From assembly GCA_903944255.1 (NCBI GenBank), contig CAJARE010000295.1:1-41358 (forward strand): a stretch of 41,358 nt of DNA, given 5' to 3'. The translations under genes and the position numbers were made by a program. This document shows, one piece after another, positions 33,830 to 41,358 of the stretch; positions within the stretch are counted from its first letter, which is position 1; the number at the start of each line of letters is the position of its first letter. Source of the stretch: an uncultured beta proteobacterium (lineage in GTDB: Bacteria; Pseudomonadota; Gammaproteobacteria; Burkholderiales; Burkholderiaceae). A model generated the notes under the pieces. That model had not been told where the DNA came from. It was given only the letters and a program-made list of their open reading frames with translations, and did no database searches.

Positions 33830-33916
33830 GCGAGGATGGCGAAATTGGTAGACGCACCAGGTTTAGGTCCTGACGCCAGAAATGGTGTGGGGGTTCGAGT
33901 CCCCCTCCTCGCACCA
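33830..33916 (+). tRNA. tRNA-Leu, anticodon UAG
   Basis: An 87-base gene with seven-base acceptor stem GCGAGGA/TCCTCGC, D arm, anticodon loop TTTAGGT giving UAG (33864-33866), a long variable arm as in tRNA-Leu, T arm GGGGGTTCGAGTCCCCC, and an encoded CCA end. The anticodon stem has one C-A mismatch at its outer pair. It reads CUA and, by wobble, other CUN leucine codons. Confidence 0.97.
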
Positions 33917-33973
33917 AAAGATTGCTAATTGGCCTGGACTTCACATAACCTGATCTTCAATTAAGAGACGAGA

Positions 33974-35311
33974 ATGGCTGTGCAAATAGAAAACTTAGGT
34001 TCCTTGGAACGCAAAATGACATTGGAATTCGCTCGTGCTGATTTGGCAAAAGCGCGTGAAGCTCGCTTATCAAAAATGGGTAAGACCATGAAAATGGCGG
34101 GCTTTCGCCCTGGTAAAGTTCCCAAGAACATAGTTGAAAAACAGCATGGCATGCAAGTTGATTTTGAACTTCAATTTGATAAGGCTGCAGAGCTTTTCTA
34201 TGAAGAGAGTAAAAAAGAGGGATTAGCTCTCGCCGGTCAACCTCGTCTAGAACCAAAAAGTGAGCTTAATGCTGACAAAGTTGTTTTTGATGCTTTCTTT
34301 GAAGTATTGCCAGAGGTCAAGATTGGTGATTTCTCAAAGGCAGAAGTCAGCAAATACACTACAGAAATTGGCGATGCTGAAATAGATCGCGCTATCGATG
34401 TCTTGCGTAAACAGCAAGTGCATTACCATCCACGCGGCCAAGCTGGTGACCATGGCGATGGTGGCGCTAATACAGCAGCGCAGGCTGGCGATCAGGTTGT
34501 CATTGACTTTGTTGGCAAAATTGATGGGGTTGAGTTTGCAGGTGGAAAGGCTGAAAATTTTGAGTATGTTTTGGGAGAGGGTCGAATGCTTCCAGAATTC
34601 GAGGCAGCAACTTTAGGCTTAAAAGCAGGCGACAGTAAATCATTTCCATTAAGTTTTCCAGCTGATTACCACGGTAAGGATGTTGCTGGAAAAACAGCTG
34701 AGTTCACGATCACCATAAAGTCAGTTAATTGGCCACATATGCCAGTTGTCGATGATGCATTCGCATTATCAATGGGAGTTACCGATGGTGGTGTTGCTAA
34801 GATGCGTACAGAAGTAAAAGAAAATCTTGATCGTGAAGTCAATAGACGCATCACTTCATTATTGAAAAGTGAGGTGATGGATAAGCTTAATTTCTTATGC
34901 GAGCTAGATGTTCCGAGATCTTTAGTCACTTTAGAACAAGAGCGCTTAGTAGAGGGCGCGCGCCAGGATCTCATGCAACGTGGTGTTCCGAATGCTAAAG
35001 ATGCCCCAATTCCAATAGAAATATTTGCAGATCAAGCCCTAAAGCGCGTTCGTTTAGGTCTCATCTTAAGTGAATTAGTCAAGAAGCAAAACTTATCTGC
35101 TACCGCAGATCAGATTAAAGCTGAAATTGATGAACAAGCCGCTACCTATGAAGATCCTAAGGAGGTTGTTCGTTGGTTCTACAGCAATCCAAGCCGCCTT
35201 AAGGATATCGAAAACCTTGTTCTTGAAGATAATGTTATTAAGTATTTCACATCGCTTGCTAAAGTTACCGACAAAGCCGTAAGCTTTGAGGAATTAAGCA
35301 AACTTAATTAA
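33974..35311 (+). CDS. tig: Trigger factor (ribosome-associated chaperone/PPIase)
   Basis: Trigger factor binds ribosomal protein uL23 at the exit tunnel and protects nascent chains. The 445-residue protein has the N-terminal ribosome-binding domain with GFRPGKVP, the FKBP-like PPIase domain (GDQVVIDFVGKIDGVEFAGGKAENFEYVLGEGRMLPEFE) and the C-terminal helical cradle. The PPIase region carries an Ala- and Gly-rich insert, HGDGGANTAAQAG, before its first strand. A GAGACGAG purine stretch precedes ATG 33974. It heads the conserved tig-clpP-clpX-lon block, with clpP 42 bases downstream. Confidence 0.96.
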   Translation: MAVQIENLGSLERKMTLEFARADLAKAREARLSKMGKTMKMAGFRPGKVPKNIVEKQHGMQVDFELQFDKAAELFYEESKKEGLALAGQPRLEPKSELNADKVVFDAFFEVLPEVKIGDFSKAEVSKYTTEIGDAEIDRAIDVLRKQQVHYHPRGQAGDHGDGGANTAAQAGDQVVIDFVGKIDGVEFAGGKAENFEYVLGEGRMLPEFEAATLGLKAGDSKSFPLSFPADYHGKDVAGKTAEFTITIKSVNWPHMPVVDDAFALSMGVTDGGVAKMRTEVKENLDREVNRRITSLLKSEVMDKLNFLCELDVPRSLVTLEQERLVEGARQDLMQRGVPNAKDAPIPIEIFADQALKRVRLGLILSELVKKQNLSATADQIKAEIDEQAATYEDPKEVVRWFYSNPSRLKDIENLVLEDNVIKYFTSLAKVTDKAVSFEELSKLN

Positions 35312-35353
35312 TTTTAATTAGCTGCCATCCATTACTCTTAAAGGGCTTTCATC

Positions 35354-35977
35354 ATGAATCGTTTTCAATCTGAAAATTTAGAACCTCAGGCATTAGGTTT
35401 GGTTCCAATGGTGATTGAAACCTCAGGAAGAGGTGAGCGTGCATATGATATTTATTCTCGCTTACTAAGAGAGCGAGTTGTTTTCTTGGTTGGTGAAGTA
35501 AACGATCAGACGGCTAACCTAGTGATCGCGCAGTTGCTATTCCTTGAGAGCGAAAATCCAGATAAAGAAATTTCTTTGTACATTAACTCTCCTGGTGGGT
35601 CGGTATCTGCCGGCCTAGCAATTTACGACACCATGCAATTTATTAAACCTCATGTCAGTACCTTGTGCATGGGTATGGCTGCCAGCATGGGTGCATTTTT
35701 ATTATGCGCAGGCGAGAAAGGCAAGCGTTATGCACTTCCCAATTCACGTGTAATGATCCATCAACCCCTAGGTGGTGCAAGAGGTCAAGCTTCTGATATT
35801 GAAATTCAAGCACGAGAAATTCTGTATCTGCGGGAAAGATTAAACAAAATCTTGGCTGATCGTACAGGCCAAACAATTGACACGATTGCAAAAGATACGG
35901 ATCGCGATAATTTCATGTCAGCTGAGCAAGCCCGCGAATATGGACTGATCGATAAAGTCATCGATAAACGCCCTTAA
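35354..35977 (+). CDS. clpP: ATP-dependent Clp protease proteolytic subunit ClpP
   Basis: ClpP is the serine protease chamber that works with ClpX. The 207-residue chain has catalytic Ser111 in GMAASMGAF and His136 in VMIHQPLGG, and an Asp near DRDNFMSAEQAREYGLID, with residue numbers the same as in E. coli ClpP. The N-terminal 10-14 residues would be removed by self-processing. AAAGGG precedes ATG 35354. It lies 42 bases after tig and 27 bases before clpX, so the three are probably one unit. Confidence 0.97.
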   Translation: MNRFQSENLEPQALGLVPMVIETSGRGERAYDIYSRLLRERVVFLVGEVNDQTANLVIAQLLFLESENPDKEISLYINSPGGSVSAGLAIYDTMQFIKPHVSTLCMGMAASMGAFLLCAGEKGKRYALPNSRVMIHQPLGGARGQASDIEIQAREILYLRERLNKILADRTGQTIDTIAKDTDRDNFMSAEQAREYGLIDKVIDKRP

Positions 35978-36004
35978 TCCTCAGCAGAAACTTAGGCAAA
36001 ACAC

Positions 36005-37366
36005 TTGAGCGACACTAAATCTACTAGTACAACTGAAAAAGTGCTGTACTGCTCCTTTTGTGGAAAAAGCCAACACGAGGTCAAGAAGTTAATTGCAGGC
36101 CCCTCTGTTTTTATCTGCGATGAATGTATTGATTTATGTACCGACATCATCCAAGAGGAAATTGCCAAGCTTCCTAAAGAAGCGGGTGCTGACTCTTTAC
36201 CAACGCCGCACGAGATTCGTGAAAATCTAGACCAGTATGTGATTGGTCAAGATCATGCCAAGAAAACTTTGGCAGTTGCGGTATATAACCACTATAAGCG
36301 TTTGCAATATCTTCCTAAGCCTAAAAAGGAAAAGTTAGATAAAGACGGCAAGCCAGTAGAGGCTGGCGATAAAAAAGAATCGAAATTACCTGCTAAAGCA
36401 ATGGTAGATGGTGTTGAGCTGGCTAAAAGTAATATTTTATTGATCGGACCTACTGGTTCAGGAAAAACTTTATTAGCGCAAACCTTGGCTCGTATGCTTG
36501 ATGTCCCTTTTGTAATGGCCGATGCCACGACACTAACTGAAGCTGGTTATGTTGGTGAGGATGTTGAAAATATTATCCAAAAGCTTTTGCAGGCTTGCGA
36601 CTATAACGTTGAAAAAGCACAGCGTGGAATAGTGTATATCGATGAGATTGATAAAATTTCTCGCAAATCTGATAATCCATCGATTACACGAGATGTATCG
36701 GGTGAAGGCGTACAACAAGCTTTGCTAAAGCTGGTAGAAGGCACGATGGCTTCTGTACCTCCGCAAGGCGGACGCAAGCATCCCAATCAAGATTTCTTAC
36801 AAGTAGATACCACCAATATTCTATTTATTTGCGGTGGTGCTTTTGATGGGCTTGAGAAAGTGATTCAACAGCGTACTGCAAAAACGGGCATTGGATTTAA
36901 TGCTGCCGTACCCGGTAAAGACGATCGTGGTATCAGCGACCTTTTGATAGAGGTTGAACCAGAAGATCTCATTAAGTTTGGCCTGATTCCTGAATTAATA
37001 GGTCGTTTACCTGTAGTAGCAACATTGGTCCAATTAGATGAATCAGCCCTGATTCAGATTTTGACTGAACCTAAAAATGCCTTAGTGAAGCAATATCAGG
37101 CACTTCTAAAAATGGAAGGCTCTGAGCTTGAAGTACGTCTCGAGGCTCTTTCAGCGATCGCCAAAAAAGCAATAGCCCGTAAAACAGGTGCACGTGGTCT
37201 GCGTTCTATTCTTGAAGGGTCTTTAATGGACGTGATGTACGATTTGCCATCCTTGAAGAATGTCCAGAAGGTAGTGATCGACGAATCTAGCATTGCTGAG
37301 GGTGGCAAGCCCTTATTGGTCTACAAGCAAGATCTAGAACAGCCAGATTTGAGCAAAAAAGCCTAA
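36005..37366 (+). CDS. clpX: ATP-dependent Clp protease ATP-binding subunit ClpX
   Basis: ClpX unfolds tagged substrates and feeds them to ClpP. The 453-residue chain has the N-terminal zinc-binding domain (C16-S-F-C19 and CDECIDLC), Walker A GPTGSGKT, Walker B IVYIDEIDK, the pore loop region GYVGEDVE, and the IGF loop for docking to ClpP (KTGIGFNA). The start is TTG at 36005 with an AGG upstream. No ATG fits. An insert of Lys and Asp residues, KPKKEKLDKDGKPVEAGDKKES, lies before Walker A and is longer than in E. coli. An AT-rich hairpin spans the stop codon. Confidence 0.96.
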   Translation: MSDTKSTSTTEKVLYCSFCGKSQHEVKKLIAGPSVFICDECIDLCTDIIQEEIAKLPKEAGADSLPTPHEIRENLDQYVIGQDHAKKTLAVAVYNHYKRLQYLPKPKKEKLDKDGKPVEAGDKKESKLPAKAMVDGVELAKSNILLIGPTGSGKTLLAQTLARMLDVPFVMADATTLTEAGYVGEDVENIIQKLLQACDYNVEKAQRGIVYIDEIDKISRKSDNPSITRDVSGEGVQQALLKLVEGTMASVPPQGGRKHPNQDFLQVDTTNILFICGGAFDGLEKVIQQRTAKTGIGFNAAVPGKDDRGISDLLIEVEPEDLIKFGLIPELIGRLPVVATLVQLDESALIQILTEPKNALVKQYQALLKMEGSELEVRLEALSAIAKKAIARKTGARGLRSILEGSLMDVMYDLPSLKNVQKVVIDESSIAEGGKPLLVYKQDLEQPDLSKKA

Positions 37367-37381
37367 TTTTTTAGGGTTTTT
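37356..37381 (+). terminator. Possible AT-rich terminator at the clpX 3' end
   Basis: CCTAA (37362-37366) and TTAGG (37371-37375) form a stem with a TTTT loop, flanked by five A upstream and five T downstream (37377-37381) that may extend it past a G-G mismatch. The stop codon lies in the stem. Stability would be modest, so read-through to lon is possible. Confidence 0.4.
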
Positions 37382-37424
37382 GCTATTTTCTAGGTACTTT
37401 CGAGCCTTTTTTACACTTTTTTCC

Positions 37425-37452
37425 CTTGATTTTTTCAAAGTGCTACCCATAT
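37425..37452 (+). promoter_or_regulatory. Sigma-32-like heat-shock promoter of lon
   Basis: CTTGATT (37425-37431) resembles the sigma-32 -35 consensus CTTGAAA, and ACCCATAT (37445-37452) resembles the -10 consensus CCCCATNT, with 13 bases between. Transcription would start about 100 bases before lon. The -10 box is the middle of a 16-base inverted repeat CTACC-N6-GGTAG (37443-37458), and a second repeat GCTATT-N6-AATAGC lies at 37492-37509. Confidence 0.6.
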
Positions 37453-37556
37453 AGGTAGTATGCTACTCAAGAATAATGTCTCTATTTAGTAGCTATTGAA
37501 TCTAATAGCACTAGATAAAGAGGCTTGAGAATAGATTACTTTGGAGGATTTGCCCT

Positions 37557-39989
37557 ATGCCTGGCCACTTATTACTACCCTCTGAACCAATTCAACTACC
37601 TTTGCTCCCATTAAGGGATGTAGTTGTTTTTCCCCATATGGTGATCCCCCTGTTCGTAGGGCGACCAAAATCCATTAAGGCTCTAGAAGCAGCCATGGAA
37701 ACTGGCAAAAATGTCCTTTTAGTAGCGCAGAAAGCTGCGGCGAAAGATGAGCCCGTCATTGAGGATCTCTACGAAGTTGGCTGTATCGCCAATATATTGC
37801 AGATGCTTAAATTGCCAGATGGCACTGTCAAGGTGCTTGTTGAGGGTGTTCAACGAGCTGAAGTAAGTCAAATTGAAGACACTATGGGTTACTTTAATTG
37901 CGAAGCAACTCCCACAGCTATGGATGGAATTGATGCACATGAGACCGAAGCACTTCGTCGCGCCATCATGGCTCAGTTTGATCAGTATGTAAAACTGAAT
38001 AAAAAAGTTCCCCAAGAGATACTGTCTTCCTTAGGTGGCATAGATGATCCTAGTCGTCTAGCTGATACCATTTGCGCACATCTGCCTGTCAAGCTAGAAC
38101 AAAAGCAACGTCTTCTAGAAATGGTGGATGTTGTGCAGCGTTTAGAAAGCCTTCTAGCAGATCTGGAAAGTGAAATCGATATCTTGCAGGTAGAAAAGCG
38201 CATTCGGGGTCGTGTTAAGCGACAAATGGAAAAGAGTCAGCGCGAGTACTACCTCAATGAACAAGTGAAGGCTATTCAGAAAGAGCTAGGAGAGGGTGAG
38301 GAGGGTGCCGACCTAGAAGAATTAGAAAAGCGTATTAAAGCTGCCCGTATGCCTAAAGAGGCAAACAAGAAGGCAGAGTCTGAGCTTAAGAAGCTAAAGC
38401 TAATGTCGCCCATGTCTGCTGAAGCAACAGTAATTCGTAACTTCATCGACACTTTAGTGAACCTTCCTTGGAAGAAAAAAACAAAAATTAACAATGACCT
38501 CACTAATGCAGAAATGGTATTAGATGAAGATCACTATGGATTGGATAAAGTTAAAGAACGTATTTTGGAATACCTTGCAGTTCAACAAAGAGTAGATCGC
38601 GTTAAGGCGCCAATCTTATGTTTAGTAGGCCCTCCCGGAGTCGGTAAAACTTCTTTAGGTCAATCAATTGCGCGCGCTACTAATCGAAAGTTTGTGCGAA
38701 TGGCCTTAGGCGGTGTGCGTGATGAGTCTGAAATTCGTGGGCATCGCAGGACTTATATCGGTTCTATGCCTGGCAAGATTTTATCTAGTTTGACCAAGGT
38801 AGGAGTTCGCAATCCACTTTTTCTATTAGATGAAGTAGATAAGATGGGTATGGATTTTCGGGGCGATCCTGCGAGCGCATTGCTTGAAGTTTTAGATCCA
38901 GAGCAGAATCACACCTTCCAAGATCACTATGTTGAGGTTGATTTTGATCTTTCCGATGTTATGTTTGTAGCGACATCGAACTCATTGAATATTCCCGGAC
39001 CTTTGCTTGATCGTCTGGAGATTATTCGTCTGGCCGGATATACAGAGGATGAAAAGACTAGCATTGCAGTCAATTATCTTATTCCCAAGCAAATCAAAAA
39101 CAATGGTTTGAAAAAAGATGAGTTGAAAATCGAAGATAGCGCAGTTCGCAATATGATCCGCTACTACACGCGAGAAGCAGGTGTTCGCTCATTGGAACGT
39201 GAAATCAGCAAAATCTGCCGAAAGGTAGTTAAGCTATTACTGCTCAAGAAAGAGGCTGCACCGATTGTTGTCAATGCTGATAATCTAGAAAAGTTTCTTT
39301 CTGTTCGCATGTATGACTTTGGTCTAGCCGGTAAGGAGAATCAAATAGGTCAAGTTACAGGACTTGCATGGACTGAAGTTGGTGGTGATCTTTTAACGAT
39401 TGAAGCTGCCACAATGCCAGGAAAAGGCGTAATCACTCGCACTGGCTCGATTGGTGATGTGATGAAAGAATCGGTAGAAGCTGCTCGGACTGTTGTTCGC
39501 TCGAGAGCAAGACGTCTTGGAATTTCAGACGAGTCCTTTGAGAAGAAAGATATTCATATTCACTTCCCTGATGGTGCAACTCCTAAAGATGGTCCATCAG
39601 CAGGTATTGCCATTACTACTGCTCTTGTTTCGGTCTTTACTGGAATACCCATTCGCTCAGATGTAGCGATGACTGGAGAAATTACTCTACGTGGCGAAGT
39701 ATTGCCAATCGGCGGTCTAAAAGAAAAACTCCTGGCCGCACATCGAGGTGGCATCAAATTAGCCTTAATTCCTGAAGAAAATGTCAAAGATTTAATCGAT
39801 ATCCCAGATAACGTGAAGAATGCAATAGAAATCATTCCGGTACGCTGGATCGATAAAGTTTTAGAGCTTTCATTAGAGCGTATGCCTGAGGCTTTGCCTG
39901 ATCCTAGCCCTGAAGAGTTAGCTAAAAAGGCTGCTGAGGCCAGTAAAGCTAGCGAGAAGGTTTCCTCGGGAGATGTTCTGAAGCACTAA
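37557..39989 (+). CDS. lon: ATP-dependent protease Lon (LonA)
   Basis: Lon degrades misfolded and regulatory proteins in the cytoplasm. The 810-residue chain has the N-terminal substrate-binding domain (PLLPLRDVVVFPHMVIPLFVGR), a long coiled coil around ILQVEKRIRGRVKRQMEKSQREYYLNEQ, Walker A GPPGVGKT, Walker B PLFLLDEVDK, and a C-terminal protease domain with catalytic Ser681 in PKDGPSAG and Lys724 in GGLKEKLLAAHRGG. GGAGG lies nine bases before ATG 37557. The 190-base region upstream has a sigma-32-like promoter, so heat-shock control is expected as in E. coli lon. The Lys- and Ser-rich tail after residue 780 is probably unstructured. Confidence 0.97.
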   Translation: MPGHLLLPSEPIQLPLLPLRDVVVFPHMVIPLFVGRPKSIKALEAAMETGKNVLLVAQKAAAKDEPVIEDLYEVGCIANILQMLKLPDGTVKVLVEGVQRAEVSQIEDTMGYFNCEATPTAMDGIDAHETEALRRAIMAQFDQYVKLNKKVPQEILSSLGGIDDPSRLADTICAHLPVKLEQKQRLLEMVDVVQRLESLLADLESEIDILQVEKRIRGRVKRQMEKSQREYYLNEQVKAIQKELGEGEEGADLEELEKRIKAARMPKEANKKAESELKKLKLMSPMSAEATVIRNFIDTLVNLPWKKKTKINNDLTNAEMVLDEDHYGLDKVKERILEYLAVQQRVDRVKAPILCLVGPPGVGKTSLGQSIARATNRKFVRMALGGVRDESEIRGHRRTYIGSMPGKILSSLTKVGVRNPLFLLDEVDKMGMDFRGDPASALLEVLDPEQNHTFQDHYVEVDFDLSDVMFVATSNSLNIPGPLLDRLEIIRLAGYTEDEKTSIAVNYLIPKQIKNNGLKKDELKIEDSAVRNMIRYYTREAGVRSLEREISKICRKVVKLLLLKKEAAPIVVNADNLEKFLSVRMYDFGLAGKENQIGQVTGLAWTEVGGDLLTIEAATMPGKGVITRTGSIGDVMKESVEAARTVVRSRARRLGISDESFEKKDIHIHFPDGATPKDGPSAGIAITTALVSVFTGIPIRSDVAMTGEITLRGEVLPIGGLKEKLLAAHRGGIKLALIPEENVKDLIDIPDNVKNAIEIIPVRWIDKVLELSLERMPEALPDPSPEELAKKAAEASKASEKVSSGDVLKH

Positions 39990-40069
39990 TAGAGTGTGGG
40001 TTGATCATCATGCTTCCTCGTATTCCGAGGGAAATTGATGGGAAACCCCTCTCTTTAGTACGCTTAGGT

Positions 40070-40075
40070 TACAAT
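40070..40075 (+). promoter_or_regulatory. Possible -10 box of tRNA-Val
   Basis: TACAAT lies 19 bases before the mature tRNA start. No convincing -35 hexamer is seen at normal spacing, so this is only a weak call. Confidence 0.3.
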
Positions 40076-40094
40076 TTGGGCTGTATTAAATGTG

Positions 40095-40170
40095 GGGCGC
40101 TTAGCTCAGATGGTAGAGCGTCTGCCTTACACGCAGAATGTCGGCGGTTCGATCCCGTCAGCGCCCACCA
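40095..40170 (+). tRNA. tRNA-Val, anticodon UAC
   Basis: A 76-base gene with acceptor stem GGGCGCT/AGCGCCC, D-stem GCTC, anticodon stem TCTGC/GCAGA with loop CTTACAC giving UAC, T arm GGCGGTTCGATCCCGTC, and an encoded CCA end. It lies between lon and ppiD. Confidence 0.97.
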
Positions 40171-40270
40171 AATTTCTAGCTTTATCTTGCCCTTTAAGGC
40201 ATCCGAACCCTTGATCCCCTTGTGCCTAGTAAACTACGGTCATTCATCATTTTGACTAGCGAACCACTAC

Positions 40271-41358
40271 ATGTTTGATACTATCCGCAGGCACCAAAGA
40301 TTAATGCAGTTTGCACTGATGTTGGTCATCGTGCCTTCTTTTGCTTTTTTTGGAATCTCTAGCTATTCCGGATTCTTGGATAAAGAAACCGACTTGGTGA
40401 AGGTTAACGGTAAACCAATTACCGCTCAAGAAGTAGAAATGAGCGCTAAACGCCAAGCAGAACGTGCTGGTGGTAATTTACAAATTGCCCAAAGTTTGCC
40501 TTTTCGTCAGGCAGTATTGAGTGAGCTTTTACAACAAAGAATCTTAGGTTTCGCTGTGACGGATTTGCGAATACAAGTTGGCAAAGAACTATTGATTAAA
40601 AGCCTTCAAAATATTCCTCAAATCAAAGCTCTCTATAAGCCAGATGGAAGCTTTGATGACGCACGATTTAAGCAGCTCCTGACGAACAACGGTCTCAATG
40701 AAGAGCAGTTCTACGCTAGCCAGGCTTTTGATTTGAAGATTAATCAACTTTTAAACTCCGTTGCAAGAACGGAGTTAGCCTCCCCAAAATTATCTGGAAT
40801 TATTTCTACGCTCTATGAAACAGAGCGCCAGGTTCAATCCTTACAGTTTGATGCAAAGGATTATTTATCTAAGGTAAATCCCAGTCAAGAAGAGCTGCAA
40901 GCTTTTTATGAGGCTAATTCAAAGCTCTTTATTAGTCCAGAATTTATAGATGTTGAATATATTGTTTTGAAGGCAGATCCTAAGGAGGATGCCAAAGCTT
41001 TTAGTGAAAAAGCTGATCAGTTTGCCAATCTGACGTATGACCAATCAGATAGCCTTAAGCCAACAGCAGATAAATTGAGATTAAGCATTCAAAGTCAGAA
41101 AGGATTGACTCGCAGCGGAATCAGCTCTTTAACTAAAGACCATCCTCTGGCTAGTTCCAAAGTTGTGCAGTCCCTATTTTCTGATGAAGCTCTGAAGAAT
41201 AAACGTAATATCGAAGCAGTCCAGGTTTCACCGGGCGTCTTTGTGTCTGCGAGGGTAGTAACGTTCCATCCTGCACAAACACTTCCCTATAATGATGTTG
41301 CTACAGAAGTTAAACGTCAAGTTAGCCAACGATCTGCCGAAAAGTTGGCTATCACGGC
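40271..41358 (+). CDS. ppiD: Periplasmic folding chaperone PpiD (SurA N-terminal domain), 3' end cut by window
   Basis: PpiD is an inner-membrane-anchored periplasmic chaperone near the Sec translocon. The 362 visible codons start MFDTIRRHQRLMQF, followed by a single hydrophobic anchor (LMLVIVPSFAFFGISSY), then a SurA-like N-terminal segment with KVNGKPITAQEVEMSAKRQ and FRQAVLSELLQQRILG. The start of the parvulin-type PPIase region lies near the window end (FIDVEYIVLKAD). No stop is reached, so the C-terminus is missing. The lon-tRNA-Val-ppiD order is typical of Burkholderiales. Start ATG 40271 is the first in-frame Met and has only a weak ribosome site. Confidence 0.88.
   Translation, partial: MFDTIRRHQRLMQFALMLVIVPSFAFFGISSYSGFLDKETDLVKVNGKPITAQEVEMSAKRQAERAGGNLQIAQSLPFRQAVLSELLQQRILGFAVTDLRIQVGKELLIKSLQNIPQIKALYKPDGSFDDARFKQLLTNNGLNEEQFYASQAFDLKINQLLNSVARTELASPKLSGIISTLYETERQVQSLQFDAKDYLSKVNPSQEELQAFYEANSKLFISPEFIDVEYIVLKADPKEDAKAFSEKADQFANLTYDQSDSLKPTADKLRLSIQSQKGLTRSGISSLTKDHPLASSKVVQSLFSDEALKNKRNIEAVQVSPGVFVSARVVTFHPAQTLPYNDVATEVKRQVSQRSAEKLAIT

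Noticed and set aside
40014..40034. TTCCTCG/CGAGGGAA hairpin after lon as terminator
   Set aside because: It has a bulge and no T tract. It may form but is not a convincing terminator.
40001..40255. An 84-codon plus-strand reading frame between lon and ppiD
   Set aside because: It runs straight through the tRNA-Val gene and has no recognisable domain.
1..41358. Mobile elements, CRISPR arrays, toxin-antitoxin or phage-defence genes
   Set aside because: I looked for transposase, integrase, repeat arrays and small paired genes and found none. Gene density, spacing and base composition look uniform and chromosomal.

Overview
The window is a densely coded stretch of a bacterial chromosome with 36 protein genes (two cut by the window edges) and two tRNA genes. 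I see no insertion sequence, prophage, CRISPR array or rRNA, and no gene-free stretch longer than 300 bases. Gene content and order (lplT/alr, bamD/rluD/pgeF, phaC-phaB-phaR, ispD-ispF, tig-clpP-clpX-lon-ppiD), the methylmalonyl-CoA route and the moderate G+C point to a Betaproteobacterium of the order Burkholderiales. A freshwater Polynucleobacter-like organism fits best. The taxonomic call is inference from gene content, since no marker comparison could be run.

Layout. 1-1740 is the 3' part of parC. 1766-6026 holds XdhC/CoxI-like, MocA-like, RidA-like, CoxE-like (VWA) and CoxD-like (MoxR AAA+) genes, a set typical of maturation of molybdenum hydroxylases such as CO or xanthine dehydrogenase, but no hydroxylase structural gene is present here. 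6200-6937 encodes two small secreted monohaem cytochromes c. A GntR/FCD regulator (7006-7644) diverges from a propionyl-CoA operon (7737-15048): methylmalonyl-CoA mutase, its MeaB G-protein chaperone, the two propionyl-CoA carboxylase subunits and a VOC protein that is probably the epimerase. The same strand continues closely into tsaB, rimI and a 176-residue protein that I read as a HolD (DNA polymerase III psi)-like protein.

16898-22098 contains lplT, alr, bamD, rluD and pgeF. 22216-27923 is the polyhydroxyalkanoate region: phaC, phaB, the regulator phaR, then rimO, then a BktB-like beta-ketothiolase. Palindromes that could be operators lie before phaC, before phaR and before the thiolase. 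27956-32410 holds serB and mfd on the minus strand. ispD and ispF follow on the plus strand, then tRNA-Leu(UAG). The protein-quality block tig-clpP-clpX-lon runs from 33974 to 39989, with a sigma-32-like promoter before lon. tRNA-Val(UAC) and the 5' part of ppiD end the window.

How the genes work together. The carboxylase, epimerase and mutase would convert propionyl-CoA to succinyl-CoA, probably under the adjacent GntR regulator. The PHA genes would store acetyl-CoA-derived units, and the broad-chain-type thiolase could also condense propionyl-CoA, so the two blocks meet at one metabolite. The most noteworthy points are the orphan Cox-type maturation cassette, the HolD/uracil-glycosylase-like protein after rimI, the altered metal-ligand set of the VOC protein, and several well-formed palindromes in promoter regions. 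I did not find a clearly new multi-gene system. These are the best candidates for a second look.
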